In this document: one piece after another, positions 53,883 to 63,531 of the stretch
How positions within the stretch are numbered: position 1 is the first letter of the stretch
Layout of the letters: every line of letters starts with the position of its first letter
NCBI RefSeq assembly: GCF_000167195.1
Contig: NZ_AADV02000003.1
Location: 1-64,000, forward strand
Length of the DNA stretch: 64,000 nucleotides
From: Crocosphaera watsonii WH 8501
GTDB taxonomy: Bacteria; Cyanobacteriota; Cyanobacteriia; Cyanobacteriales; Microcystaceae
Direction of reading: 5' to 3'
Program-made: the position numbers and the translations under genes
Notes under the pieces: generated by a model
The model's input: only the letters and a program-made list of their open reading frames with translations
The model's database searches: none
Told to the model about the DNA's origin: nothing

Positions 53883-54272
53883 GTCCGCGCCCTAGTCCAC
53901 GAAAGTAACTCACAATAGAAAGAATCAGGAATATTAGTAAACTTGTCCATCCTATCACCTGGTTTTCTACACTAGAGATATCAAAAATATAAACAACTAA
54001 GCCTCCAGCAATAGCAGAAAAGAAACTAGATAGCCCAATAAACAAGAATGCCACCAATAATATATCATCCAGGGTTTTTGTAGACCTGCTGTTGCTCCAG
54101 TAAAGTTTGCCCCTATAAGGGTTGCTCCTTTAAAGTTTGCCCCTCGGATATCACAGTTACTAAAGTTGGCACCTGATAAGTTTTGTCCAGCAAAGTTTTT
54201 TCCCCTCAGTTTTTGCCCTGAGAAGTCTCGGTTTCCATTTTTATAACTGTTTATAACTGCTGATGCTTTCAT
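53883..54272 (-). pseudogene. Pentapeptide-repeat membrane protein, frameshifted and truncated
   Basis: Start [20 protein letters not shown] at 54272, four to five pentapeptides ('[26 protein letters not shown]'-like), then two or more membrane helices in another frame ('[24 protein letters not shown]', 'IGWTSLLIFLILSIVSYF'). The frame change is at an A5 tract (plus T5, 54075-54079): six A would restore '[16 protein letters not shown]'. The 3' end is cut by IS630 copy 3 after 'FRGLGRGL'. The start of this gene is copied three times in the array upstream of it. Confidence 0.8.
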
Positions 54273-54276
54273 GATT

Positions 54277-55476
54277 GGTTCTAGGTAGGGGCGAACGGCC
54301 GTTCGCCCCTACGGGGTTAATTATGGGGGTTGAGAAAGATAAGAAAGGGAACAGTTTTAAGCATTCATTATGGGTTAATGATAAACAATAATTTTTTTCT
54401 AAAAAGCTCAACATAAAAATTCTTCCCACATTCTCTATTGAGGTTAGTGAGCAGTACAAAAAAAGATTAGGACATCACTGTAAGGTGGGCAGTGCATCGG
54501 CGTTTCCATTTTTATAACTGTTGATAACTGCTGATGCTTTCATGATGACCTGAGTTCGACATAAGGAAATTGATACAGAATTGGCAAAATTGACAAGTCT
54601 CAAACCCTAATGATTTCGTCGCTAAAATTATAACTCCGAACTCCTAACTCCTAACTCCTAACACCGAACTCAGGTTGATGGGTTCTAGGTAGGGGCGAAC
54701 GGCTGTTCGCCCCTACGGGGTTAATTATGGGGGTTGAGAAAGATAAGAAAGGGAACAGTTTTAACCATTATGGGTTAATGATAAACAATATTTTTTTCTA
54801 AAAAGCTCAACATAAAAATTCTTCCCACATTCTCTATTGAGGTTATAGCAGTACAAAAAAAGATTAGGACACTACTGTAAGGTGGGCAGTGCATCGGCGT
54901 TTCCATTTTTATAACTGTTTATAACTGCTGATGCTTTCATGATGACCTGAGTTCGACATAAGGAAATTGATACAGAATTGGCAAAATTGACAAGTCTCAA
55001 ACCCTAATGATTTCGTCGCTAAAATTATAACTCCGAACTCCTAACTCCTAACACCGAACTCAGGTTGATGGGTTCTAGGTAGGGGCGAACGGCCGTTCGC
55101 CCCTACGGGGTTAATTATGGGGGTTGAGAAAGACAAGAAAGGGAACAGTTTTAACCATTATGGCTCGATTATAAACAATAATTTTTTTCTAAAACGTTCA
55201 ACATAAAAATTCTTCCCACATTCTCTATTGAGGTTATAGCAGTACAAAAAAAGATTAGGACACTACTGTAAGGTGGGCAGTGCATCGGCGTTTCCATTTT
55301 TATAACTGTTTATAACTGCTGATGCTTTCATGATGACCTGAGTTCGACATAAGGAAATTGATACAGAATTGGCAAAATTGACAAGTCTCAAACCCTAATG
55401 ATTTCGTCGCTAAAATTATAACTCCGAACTCCGAACTCCGAACTCCGAACTCCGAACTCCGAACTCCGAACTCTGA
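54277..55476. repeat. Threefold ~400-bp tandem array upstream of the pentapeptide gene
   Basis: Units begin at 54277, 54681 and 55071 with ggttctaggtagggg. Each contains (i) a ~28-bp palindrome gtaggggcgaacgg|ccgttcgcccctac (54285-54312; one mismatch in the copy at 54689; 55079-55106), (ii) a conserved AT-rich block, (iii) gtaaggtgggcagtgcatcgg, (iv) the first 14 codons of the pentapeptide gene in minus orientation (ATG at about 54543, 54939 and 55329) and (v) a heptamer tract. Units differ by small indels. Confidence 0.9.
55421..55476. repeat. Heptamer tract actccga x7
   Basis: Seven exact copies of actccga plus one variant (actctga). In the other two units of the array the tract is shorter and mixed with actccta. 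Copy number variation is the main difference between the units. Confidence 0.9.
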
Positions 55477-55549
55477 TCACTTGGCAAAGGACTCCTTACA
55501 GGGGACAATAGATAGAAGTGACTATTGAAAATTTATTTATTTCTACTTC

Positions 55550-56287
55550 GTGGATAATATTCGTACTGTTTCTGATACCAAGCGTAAATTTTATGGCTAC
55601 CACACCCAGCCCATAAATTCTATTTATCGGCGGTTTGTAGAAGAATTGCTGGTAGAAATGCACCTCCTGTCCGTCAACATCGATTTTAGCTACGATCCCA
55701 TCTACGCTCTGGGAGTTGTCACCTCTTTTCAAAGGTTTATGCAGGGATACAGTCCCGAAAGCGATAAACCTTCCATTTTCAACGCCTTATGTCAAGCAGT
55801 AGATGGCAGTAGTGAGAAATATCATCAAGAAGCTGAGGCGATCTTAAATGAAGCCAAAGGACTCTCTATTGTTGATTTCAAAGACAAACTAACTCATGTT
55901 ACCGATAACCAAGTAGGAGAAGGTGTCTTATGGGGAACCTTTGGGGCGATCGCAGCTAACCCCAAATTTAAGTACAGTCGTTTGTTGGCCATCGGTTTAT
56001 ATACCCTATTGATGGAAATTGACTCTGATCTGCTCAAAGATGAGGAAAAACGTACCGAAACCATCAAAGAAGTTTCTGAAGCCCTCAAATTTTCCCCAGA
56101 AAAACTGCGAAAGGATCTCGATCTCTATCGCAGTAACCTAGATAAAATGCAGCAGTTATTGACAGTTATTGAAGATAGCTTGGAAGCCGATCGCAAAAAA
56201 AGAGCTTCAACTGAAGGCAAAACATCGGCAGAAGTCGTTGAGCAAACAGAAACTCCAGAAACTCAACAATCTGAAAATAATGTGTAG
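55550..56287 (+). CDS. psb29: Photosystem II biogenesis protein Psb29/Thf1
   Basis: 245 residues, GTG start at 55550 (NNIRTVSDTKRKFY-type N-terminus). Core: 'HTQPINSIYRRFVEELLVEMHLL', 'YDPIYALGVVTSFQRFM', 'FGAIAANPKFKYSRLLAIGLYTLL'; coiled C-terminal tail ending in acidic, Gln-rich residues. Thf1 associates with thylakoid membranes and FtsH proteases and supports PSII repair. Only 74 bp separate it from the repeat array, so its promoter must lie within or beside the array. Confidence 0.95.
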   Translation: MDNIRTVSDTKRKFYGYHTQPINSIYRRFVEELLVEMHLLSVNIDFSYDPIYALGVVTSFQRFMQGYSPESDKPSIFNALCQAVDGSSEKYHQEAEAILNEAKGLSIVDFKDKLTHVTDNQVGEGVLWGTFGAIAANPKFKYSRLLAIGLYTLLMEIDSDLLKDEEKRTETIKEVSEALKFSPEKLRKDLDLYRSNLDKMQQLLTVIEDSLEADRKKRASTEGKTSAEVVEQTETPETQQSENNV

Positions 56288-56350
56288 GTCCCAACTCTAA
56301 AAAATCTGGCATAATAACGGAGAGCAACTAGATTATGGTTAGAGTCATCT

Positions 56351-58585
56351 GTGAAACTGCCTTTTTTTTCCAAACCAGCCCTAAAAGATCCCCCATCGGG
56401 TTTAGGAACCTTCGGGGGGGTTTATACCCCTTCTATCCTCACCATCCTGGGCGTAATCATGTATTTACGCTTCGGTTGGGTGGTGGGGAATGCCGGTTTA
56501 ATTGGAACCGCCTTAATCGTTATTTTAGCTAACACCATCACCCTTTTAACAGCCCTTTCTGTATGTGCGATCGCCACGGATCGTGTGGTAAGAACAGGAG
56601 GGGCGTATTATATGATTAGTCGCTCTTTGGGGGTGGAAACAGGAGGAGCAGTGGGTATTCCCCTCTATTTTGCCCAAGCTTTATCCGTTGCCCTATATAC
56701 CATCGGTTTTGCCGAAAGTGTGGTCACAGCTTTTCCCGCCTATAATCTCAATCAACTCTATATTGCCTTAATAGTTACTATTGGGGTAGGAGTATTAGCC
56801 TTTGCTTCGGCGGATATCGCCATCAAAGCCCAATACTTTATCATGGGGGCGATTATTCTATCCCTATTGTCTTTTTACTTTGGACAGCCTGTAGAAGAGA
56901 CTACCATGGAACTCTGGGTAACGGATAAAGAACCCTTTTGGGATGTATTTGCGGTATTTTTTCCGGCGGTAACAGGGATCATGGCCGGGGTGAATATGTC
57001 AGGGGATCTACGTGATCCCATTAAAGCTTTACCCACAGGAACTTTAGCGGCCGTTGGTACCGGATTTGTTATTTATCTTACTTTACCTCTTTTTTTAGCC
57101 ACCCGAGCTAGTGGTGGTACCTTGATCGACGAACCCTTCATCATGGAAAAGATGGCGGTTTGGGGACCAGCTATTTCTTTAGGGGTTTGGGGGGCAACCC
57201 TCAGTAGTGCTATTGGCAGTATATTAGGGGCCCCACGCATCCTCCAAGCCTTAGCCAGAGACGGTATTTTACCCCCCTGGATGCGGTTTTTGGGGCAGGG
57301 AAGTGGTGACAAGGATGAACCGAGAATAGGTACTTTAGTCACCTTTGCCGTAGCGATCGCCGCTGTTTTTATTGGGGACTTAAATTTAATTGCCCCGGTA
57401 TTGAGTATGTTTTTCTTAACCACTTATTTAGTCTTAAATGTTTCGGCCGGGTTAGAAGGGTTGTTAAATAGTCCTTCTTTTCGCCCTTCTTTTAAAGTTC
57501 ATTGGGCCTTATCTTGGTTAGGGGCGATCGGCTGTTTAGGGGTGATGTTTCTCATCGATCCTCTGGCAACCTGTGTGGCAGGAATTATTGTTATTGCTAT
57601 CTATTTTTGGGTACGTCAACGGGAGTTATTGGTAACGTGGGGTGATGTAAGACGGGGGATATGGATGGCTTTATTACGGACGGCCATTCTACAGATGGAT
57701 CGTCAAACTGATGATACTAAAAATTGGCGGCCTCAATTTTTGGTGTTGTCTGGGGCCCCAACCAAACGCTGGCCTTTGATCCAGTTAGCACAAGCTCTAA
57801 CCCATAATCGAGGGTTGATTACTGTATCGACTGTTTTACCCCAAGGATCACGGGATGTTGCCAGTCAAGCTGTGTCAGAAAGGCGTATTCGGGACTATTT
57901 AAAACGTCATGGGGTACAAGCTTTAGTAAGATTAATTACGGCACCGAACCCTTTTGATGGGGCGGAAAGATTGGTGGAAACCTACGGGTTAGGTTCTATT
58001 GTGCCTAATACTATCTTATTAGGTGATTCTCAACAAATGACCCACCGCGATCGCTATTGTCAAATGATCGGTAATCTTCATAAGGCACAACGCAACATTA
58101 TCGTTTTGCGAGAAAACCAGGATTTAGCTAACGATCCCTGGGAAGACTCCAAAAGTCGTCGTTCTCGCATCGACGTTTGGTGGGGTGGCGGAATAGAAGG
58201 AAATGGTAGTTTAATGCTGATTTTAGCTTATCTGCTCCATTCTAATCCTAAATTGCAAAAGGGACAGATTCATCTTAAGTTAGTGGTAATGGAGGAGGGT
58301 GCTGTTAATGAGGCAAAAAATAATTTAAATAAATTACTGGAAGATTTACGTATTGATGCTGTATCTGAGATTATTTTGGCCAATGGCCGTACTTTTGCCA
58401 CTATTCTTAAACAGTCATCTAAGGGTGCGGATTTTATATTTTTGGGGATGCCTTCTCCCAGTGATGATAAGTTGTTTGTTACTAACTACGAAAGACTACA
58501 ACAATGGACTAAAGATTTACCCACTACTGTTTTTGTTTTGGCTGCACCTGAGTTTAATTTTCAGGAAGTATTGGGGGAAAATTAA
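56351..58585 (+). CDS. Cation-chloride cotransporter-like APC permease
   Basis: 744 residues, GTG start at 56351. N-terminal APC/SLC12 transporter with about 12 helices: 'GTFGGVYTPSILTILGVIMYLRFGWVVGNAG', split here as 'GGVYTPSILTILGV' and 'MYLRFGWVVG', then 'TGGAYYMISRSLG' and 'GIMAGVNMSGDLRDP', all NKCC/KCC-like. The C-terminal ~300 residues form a cytoplasmic USP/SLC12-like domain ('WRPQFLVLSGAPTKRWPLIQLA'). It probably moves K+, Na+ and/or Cl- together. It lies 63 bp after psb29 and may be co-transcribed. Confidence 0.88.
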   Translation: MKLPFFSKPALKDPPSGLGTFGGVYTPSILTILGVIMYLRFGWVVGNAGLIGTALIVILANTITLLTALSVCAIATDRVVRTGGAYYMISRSLGVETGGAVGIPLYFAQALSVALYTIGFAESVVTAFPAYNLNQLYIALIVTIGVGVLAFASADIAIKAQYFIMGAIILSLLSFYFGQPVEETTMELWVTDKEPFWDVFAVFFPAVTGIMAGVNMSGDLRDPIKALPTGTLAAVGTGFVIYLTLPLFLATRASGGTLIDEPFIMEKMAVWGPAISLGVWGATLSSAIGSILGAPRILQALARDGILPPWMRFLGQGSGDKDEPRIGTLVTFAVAIAAVFIGDLNLIAPVLSMFFLTTYLVLNVSAGLEGLLNSPSFRPSFKVHWALSWLGAIGCLGVMFLIDPLATCVAGIIVIAIYFWVRQRELLVTWGDVRRGIWMALLRTAILQMDRQTDDTKNWRPQFLVLSGAPTKRWPLIQLAQALTHNRGLITVSTVLPQGSRDVASQAVSERRIRDYLKRHGVQALVRLITAPNPFDGAERLVETYGLGSIVPNTILLGDSQQMTHRDRYCQMIGNLHKAQRNIIVLRENQDLANDPWEDSKSRRSRIDVWWGGGIEGNGSLMLILAYLLHSNPKLQKGQIHLKLVVMEEGAVNEAKNNLNKLLEDLRIDAVSEIILANGRTFATILKQSSKGADFIFLGMPSPSDDKLFVTNYERLQQWTKDLPTTVFVLAAPEFNFQEVLGEN

Positions 58586-58588
58586 ATC

Positions 58589-58620
58589 AATTAACAATTA
58601 ACAATTAACAATTAACAATT
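58589..58620. repeat. Heptamer repeats (caattaa)
   Basis: Four tandem copies of caattaa between the transporter and the metallopeptidase-like pseudogene. Confidence 0.75.
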
Positions 58621-59140
58621 AATTATTTAGTTGACAATTTTCTCTGAGTAAAGATAATGCCAACTCAAAACTATTGGGTTGTGTTTGCACGGTATATGCT
58701 TCTCTTTCTAAGTCCCTTCGATGGGTTTCAGTATAGCCTTGGAAAAAAGGGCGGGCTTGGTTGATGGGTTCTAGGGTTAATCCTAATACTTTAATTTCTC
58801 CGTTTCCTGCACAAACTTGTGAGGCATGAACGGATTCATGAATAAGAGTTGCTAGGGCAATATGGAGATCGAAAGTTACGGGATTAATCCATATTTTTTT
58901 TGTACTAACTTGTAAGAGTCCATAAGCACCTCTTCTGGGTGGTAATTCTAAAATAACCTCGAATCCTGATTTTTATAATTCTTGTTTTAATTGATTAAAT
59001 TGTTCAGTTTTTTCGCTATTTTGAGCAATTATTTGACTGTTTTCAATAACTTCAATATGACTTATTGATGGATTAGCTGATAATTGATGATTAATATTAA
59101 AAGATAATAATACCAAGGAATTGAAAAATAATTTAAACAT
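58619..59140 (-). pseudogene. Zinc-metallopeptidase-like secreted protein with nonsense codon
   Basis: A single frame of 173 codons: signal-like start (MFKLFFNSLVLLSFNINHQLSA), then 'EKTEQFNQLKQEL', TAA at 58973-58975, and 'KSGFEVILELPPRRGAYGLL', 'HIALATLIHESVHASQVCAG' (an HExxH zinc motif) and 'EREAYTVQTQPNSFELAL' to the stop at 58619. HExxH followed by a downstream Glu fits a gluzincin-like site. The stop lies before the active site, so the protein cannot be made whole. Confidence 0.75.
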
Positions 59141-59216
59141 CGATAGTTTGAATCTCCTAAAATTTTAGTGCGCTGCTCTTGTAGGGTGCATAATATTTCT
59201 TACCTAAAGTTAACCA

Positions 59217-59432
59217 CTAAGCAACTTGAAAAAGCGGTTTAATGGTGGGTAAAGGTTTATTTTCTTCAATTAAGGATTCAATTAATAATTCTAGCACTTC
59301 CTGGGCATTTTCAAAGGCTTCTTGATACGTTTCACCATGAGTAACTGGCTCCATTACGTCCTCAAATTCGGGTAAAAAGACAACAAAACAGTTATCTTCA
59401 TTTGACCATTGAATAACAATTGTATATTTCAT
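59217..59432 (-). CDS. HicB-family antitoxin
   Basis: 71 residues: 'YTIVIQWSNEDNCFVVFLPEFEDVMEPVTHGETYQEAFENAQEVLELLIESL', here in pieces 'YTIVIQWSNEDNCFVVFLPE' and 'HGETYQEAFENAQEVLELLI', the standard HicB core, ending in KPLPTIKP. Better conserved than the copy at 81-287. No hicA is adjacent (neighbours are a pseudogene and cobT), so it is solitary. Confidence 0.85.
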   Translation of the reverse strand: MKYTIVIQWSNEDNCFVVFLPEFEDVMEPVTHGETYQEAFENAQEVLELLIESLIEENKPLPTIKPLFQVA

Positions 59433-59516
59433 ATTTTCTAAAGATATGATACCCTTTTTCTACGATTATAGCGGATATTGATAATAATAGTGTTAAATTA
59501 GCTAGTCGAAATATAC

Positions 59517-60626
59517 CTAGTTTCTTATTTGATAATAATTATTAACTAGATTTTTAATACTATTTAATAACTTTTCTTGAGTCCAATTAAACGATAAAGA
59601 AGCAGCGACCGCACATCCTCCAGCACCCACACCTTCTTTAACATAACCCTGTTCATACATTTTTAATTGTTCATAAGAAGAATTAGAAAAATTAAGTTTA
59701 GTTGCTAACAAAGGAACTGTCCCAATAGACTTAGCTAACCCAACAGTATCCCCTGTCAAATCTTCTGCTACCCAGCGTGTTGTACCGACAATAATATTAT
59801 CTAAATTAATATCATATTCAGAAGTATTAATAATGCTTTTAATTAAAGCATAAACCGCTAACATTTGGGTTCCTCCTGCTAACATCACTCCTGTTTTTAT
59901 ACTCGCACTAATGGCCATTCCTGCTACTACAATTTGCATTGGATCACCCACAGCAGCGACTAATTGAAAAGGATTAAGCGGTTGTAAATAATCATAGTGT
60001 CCAGCATTTGTCAAGCCTTTTTTGACGATTATTTCTTTTTGTTGATGATTACAATTAGGATGACTACTATTAACTTTTCCTGTAGCATCAATTCCTAATC
60101 CTGTTAAAATTGCTAAGGCTGTTGTTGTCCCTCCTACAACACATTCACTGAGAATTAAAAAGTTTTTTGTTGCATTTTTTGACAACTTTTTACCCCAGTT
60201 TAATCCTTGTTGAAATAAATCATAAACTAAGGATAAGGGTAAGGCTTTTCCCGTGGTTAAACAGTTAGCTGGTTGTCCTTTTAAATCAATGAAAGAAACA
60301 GAAGGAGGGATGGGTAAACCAGCATTGAATAAATGAATGGGGATATTACAAGCTTCTACAATAGCACGAGTAATAAACACAGGAGAAACCCCTTGATGTA
60401 AAGGGGGTAAAGGATAGTCATAAGAAGATTTTACCCCATTCATCAAAAATTCTGCATCGGCGATCGCAGTATATTTTCTCGCTTCTGGAGTCGCCCCTGC
60501 TGCCGAAATACCAGGAATTAAACCCGTGTCAGTAAAGCCTAAAATACAAGCAAAAATAGGGGAATAATCTTCATAAGTATCAACCCATTTTTGTCCTAAT
60601 GATTGAGAGGTATATATACGAAACAT
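59517..60626 (-). CDS. cobT: Nicotinate mononucleotide-dependent phosphoribosyltransferase CobT
   Basis: 369 residues of the TIGR00303 type found in cyanobacteria and archaea: 'GISAAGATPEARKYTAIADAE', 'ILSECVVGGTTTALAILTGLG', 'VAAVGDPMQIVVAGMA', 'GVMLAGGTQMLAVYAL' and 'GVGAGGCAVAASL'. It activates the lower-ligand base (in cyanobacteria usually adenine, for pseudocobalamin) as its riboside phosphate. It is monocistronic. Confidence 0.9.
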   Translation of the reverse strand: MFRIYTSQSLGQKWVDTYEDYSPIFACILGFTDTGLIPGISAAGATPEARKYTAIADAEFLMNGVKSSYDYPLPPLHQGVSPVFITRAIVEACNIPIHLFNAGLPIPPSVSFIDLKGQPANCLTTGKALPLSLVYDLFQQGLNWGKKLSKNATKNFLILSECVVGGTTTALAILTGLGIDATGKVNSSHPNCNHQQKEIIVKKGLTNAGHYDYLQPLNPFQLVAAVGDPMQIVVAGMAISASIKTGVMLAGGTQMLAVYALIKSIINTSEYDINLDNIIVGTTRWVAEDLTGDTVGLAKSIGTVPLLATKLNFSNSSYEQLKMYEQGYVKEGVGAGGCAVAASLSFNWTQEKLLNSIKNLVNNYYQIRN

Positions 60627-60631
60627 CAGTT

Positions 60632-60680
60632 TTTTCAGTTATCAGTTATCAGTAACCAGTGATCAGTTTTCAGTTGTTGA
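60632..60680. repeat. Heptamer repeats (cagttat)
   Basis: Tandem cagttat/cagtaac/cagtgat/cagtttt units upstream of cobT. Confidence 0.65.
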
Positions 60681-60763
60681 CACTTTCTTATTCTTAATTA
60701 GGATTGCAATAATAGCACTCACAGATTTATGATGTTTATGGCTTGTGCAATTGAAAAATGGAT

Positions 60764-60803
60764 AAATTATCCATTATCAATTATCCATTATCAATTATCC
60801 ATT
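60764..60803. repeat. 14-bp direct repeats upstream of purD
   Basis: Units of attatccattatca repeated nearly three times, ending just before the purD start. They give the upstream in-frame ORF extension a repetitive, non-protein-like sequence. Confidence 0.75.
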
Positions 60804-60811
60804 GTAAAACC

Positions 60812-62071
60812 GTGAAAGTCTTAGTTGTTGGAAATGGAGGGCGGGAACACGCCCTAGCTTGGAAACTACTTCAATCTCCTCAAGTACAGCAGTGTTTTTG
60901 TACTCCTGGCAATGGAGGAACTGCTTTATTAGAGGGATGCGAAAATCTCTCTTATACTGTGGATGACTTCGCTAATATTGCTAGGTTTGTGCAACAAGAT
61001 AAAGTTGATCTAGTAGTGGTGGGGCCAGAAGTTCCCTTGGCCCAAGGGATAACTGATTATTTACAAGGCTATAATATTAAGGTATTTGGACCGACTCAAG
61101 CTGGCGCACAAATCGAGTCGAGTAAGTCCTGGGCAAAAAAATTGATGGCCGATGCAGGTATTGCCATCGCCCAGGGAGAAACCTTTAAAGACGCAGACGC
61201 GGCCAAAGCTTATATTGCTAAACAAGGGGCCCCTATAGTGGTGAAAGCCGATAAGTTGGCCGCTGGGAAAGGTGTTATTGTGGCTCAAACCATAGAAGAA
61301 GCACAAACTGCGGTGGATGAGTTGATAGGAACGGGTTTTTCTTCTATTGTGGTCGAAGAATTTTTACAGGGGGAAGAGGTATCTATTTTAGCTCTAACCG
61401 ATGGGAAAACGGTACGGCCTTTATTACCAGCACAGGATCATAAACGCATTGGGGAAGGAGATACTGGACTTAATACCGGGGGAATGGGAGCTTATGCACC
61501 AGCACCCATCGCAACCCCTGAGCTATTGGCAAGGGTGCAAACAGAGATTTTAGAACCTACTGTTACTGCCTTGCGTCAACGGGGTATTAACTATTGTGGG
61601 GTATTATATGCAGGGTTGATGGTGACACCAGAAGGAGATCCCAAGGTATTAGAATATAACTGTCGGTTTGGTGATCCTGAAACTCAAGCGGTGTTACCTC
61701 TTCTAGAAACACCCTTAGATGAATTATTGATGGCCTGTGTTGAAGGCCGTTTAGAGGAGTTTCCCCCGTTACAATGGTACGACGGTAGTGCTGTGTGTGT
61801 GGTGGCTGCTTCTGAGGGCTATCCTGGCAGTTATGAGAAGGGGAAAGTTATTCAAGGGATCACTAAAGCTGAAGCTTTAGGATCAACGGTGTTTCAGGCA
61901 GGAACAAAATTGGAAGGAGATACCCTCTTAACCGACGGGGGAAGAGTATTAGGGGTTACTTCTAGGGGTAAAGATTTTAACAAGGCGATCGAGACAGTTT
62001 ATGGATGTCTAGAAGCTATTGATTTTTCGGGTCAATACTATCGTCGTGATATTGGTCATCGAGTTCGTTAA
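60812..62071 (+). CDS. purD: Phosphoribosylamine-glycine ligase
   Basis: 419 residues from the GTG at 60812 (VKVLVVGNGGREHALAWKL), the usual PurD start; an ATG at 60758 would add residues encoded by direct repeats. ATP-grasp motifs 'KADKLAAGKGVIVA', 'EEFLQGEEVSILALTDG', 'QDHKRIGEGDTGLNTGGMGAY' and 'EYNCRFGDPETQAVLP'. Second step of purine synthesis. Confidence 0.97.
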   Translation: MKVLVVGNGGREHALAWKLLQSPQVQQCFCTPGNGGTALLEGCENLSYTVDDFANIARFVQQDKVDLVVVGPEVPLAQGITDYLQGYNIKVFGPTQAGAQIESSKSWAKKLMADAGIAIAQGETFKDADAAKAYIAKQGAPIVVKADKLAAGKGVIVAQTIEEAQTAVDELIGTGFSSIVVEEFLQGEEVSILALTDGKTVRPLLPAQDHKRIGEGDTGLNTGGMGAYAPAPIATPELLARVQTEILEPTVTALRQRGINYCGVLYAGLMVTPEGDPKVLEYNCRFGDPETQAVLPLLETPLDELLMACVEGRLEEFPPLQWYDGSAVCVVAASEGYPGSYEKGKVIQGITKAEALGSTVFQAGTKLEGDTLLTDGGRVLGVTSRGKDFNKAIETVYGCLEAIDFSGQYYRRDIGHRVR

Positions 62072-62084
62072 AGGTAATGAAAAA

Positions 62085-63050
62085 CTAACGACGAGTGATA
62101 TCTTTGATCTTCTTATCAAAGATATTACCAACGGCCTTAAAGCCCTTATCATTTGGATGTAACTCATCAAACCAGTTGTTATCTCCTACAACGCCTCGGT
62201 AGTCAACATGATGTACAAGTCCGGCAAACTGTACATCTTCAATTAAGCTAATTTGTGCTTCGTTTAATCTATCAATTATTACTCTGATAATATCTTTTTG
62301 CAAATCAGGGTCTGTAATATCTCTCGTTTCCATGGGCTTACCGAGAGAGTTTCCATTGTTTGGGATTGCATAATCGTACCCGTGAAAAATAATTTTTAAG
62401 TTGGGGAAACGTGATAGAAGGCGAATGAAAATATCTCGATAAAGTTGGATTATTTCTCTCAAAAAAACGTCAAACTCTTCATTGATATAATCTTCAGGTG
62501 TTCTTTCCTTCTCAGAATCAAACTGGTTTAGAAAGTTTGCAAGGTTCCCATCAGCAACAAGATCATTGCCACCTCCACTTATCAAAAAGACTTCAGGCTT
62601 TTCAGCTTCGATTGCCTGAGTTATTTCATCTTCGTTTACTATGTCTCTCAGCAAGTCACCAGCTGCACCCAGGCTGAATACTGCATATCCATCAAGACCA
62701 TCCAATGGGTCCAATGGATTGAATCGGAATAGCTGATCTATGACATCTTGTAGGATTAGTGGAAACTGAAACCAGGAGTCCCCTTCAGAAACAATTTTCT
62801 GGCCACGAAAAAAAGGGTTATTAACTCTGAGTTTATATTGGAGTTGACGGCGTTCTCTTGCTACACGATTGACCCCAGCAAGTAGCCCGTCTAAAGCCAT
62901 CGAACGAATGTCGACAGTGTCCGGGTTTGCACGAAATAATGGTTCAAAGTTATCACGAGATTCTTCATCAAGCAAAACTAGGTCCCGCAGTTCGGAATCC
63001 GGAACTCTAGGGTTGATGAGCTTTTGGCGCAATTCACCGGGGCTAATCAT
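62085..63050 (-). CDS. SGNH/GDSL-type hydrolase
   Basis: 321 residues, no signal peptide. Block I 'KIVSEGDSWFQFPL' (Ser nucleophile), the Gly/Asn block 'FLISGGGNDLVADG', 'IIFHGYDYAIP' and block V 'WFDELHPNDKGFKAVG' (Asp/His). The EGDSWF form is typical of a bacterial SGNH group, sometimes found as a domain of larger enzymes. An N-terminal helical extension of about 85 residues carries no known motif. Base composition is more balanced than that of its neighbours, which may mean transfer. Substrate unknown. Confidence 0.83.
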   Translation of the reverse strand: MISPGELRQKLINPRVPDSELRDLVLLDEESRDNFEPLFRANPDTVDIRSMALDGLLAGVNRVARERRQLQYKLRVNNPFFRGQKIVSEGDSWFQFPLILQDVIDQLFRFNPLDPLDGLDGYAVFSLGAAGDLLRDIVNEDEITQAIEAEKPEVFLISGGGNDLVADGNLANFLNQFDSEKERTPEDYINEEFDVFLREIIQLYRDIFIRLLSRFPNLKIIFHGYDYAIPNNGNSLGKPMETRDITDPDLQKDIIRVIIDRLNEAQISLIEDVQFAGLVHHVDYRGVVGDNNWFDELHPNDKGFKAVGNIFDKKIKDITRR

Positions 63051-63531
63051 TGACTACCTCCTATACTGCTTCATGAAACCTATACAAACCTAGACAGGCT
63101 TGATGTTCAATTCCTGCTTCAACCAAGGGAGTCGGCTCCTTCTTGTCCACAGGCGTTCACCGATAAGCCATCGGTATTATTAAACAAAATTTTGTTGTTT
63201 TTGGAGGTATATAAAGGGTGTCTAGAACTTATTTATAGATTCTTCTGTGATACTTTCTCTAGCTTTGTTTTCGCTTATGTGAGAAAAGATGAACCTACGA
63301 AGTCTCCTTTACGAATCCCACCAATGCTTTGTATCCTAACACTTGATGTTAAAGTAAGTCAATGCTTAACTGGTTAAGATTGAAAGAGAATTCCTAGACA
63401 TAAATTTCTAGTTTTGTCGAGGAATGTCTAGGTTTTTATCTTCTAGAAAAAGCTCTTCAATGAGTGAACAACAATTTGAGGGTTATATCATTTTATCATC
63501 TATAAGGAATGAGTTTAATTATTAAGTGGAT
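63051..63531. other. Intergenic region
   Basis: About 480 bp without a supported gene. Short open frames here have no start signal or recognisable sequence. The imperfect repeat 'aattcctagacataaatttctag' followed by 'aggaatgtctaggttttta' (63392-63438) may be a hairpin. Confidence 0.4.

Noticed and set aside
60758-60811. purD start at ATG 60758
   Set aside because: The extra residues come from 14-bp direct repeats; GTG 60812 begins the conserved KVLVVGNGGREHA motif.
63192-63377. 61-codon plus-strand frame (also those at 63547 and 63707)
   Set aside because: No ribosome binding site or protein-like conservation; the last two are antisense to the CHAT gene.
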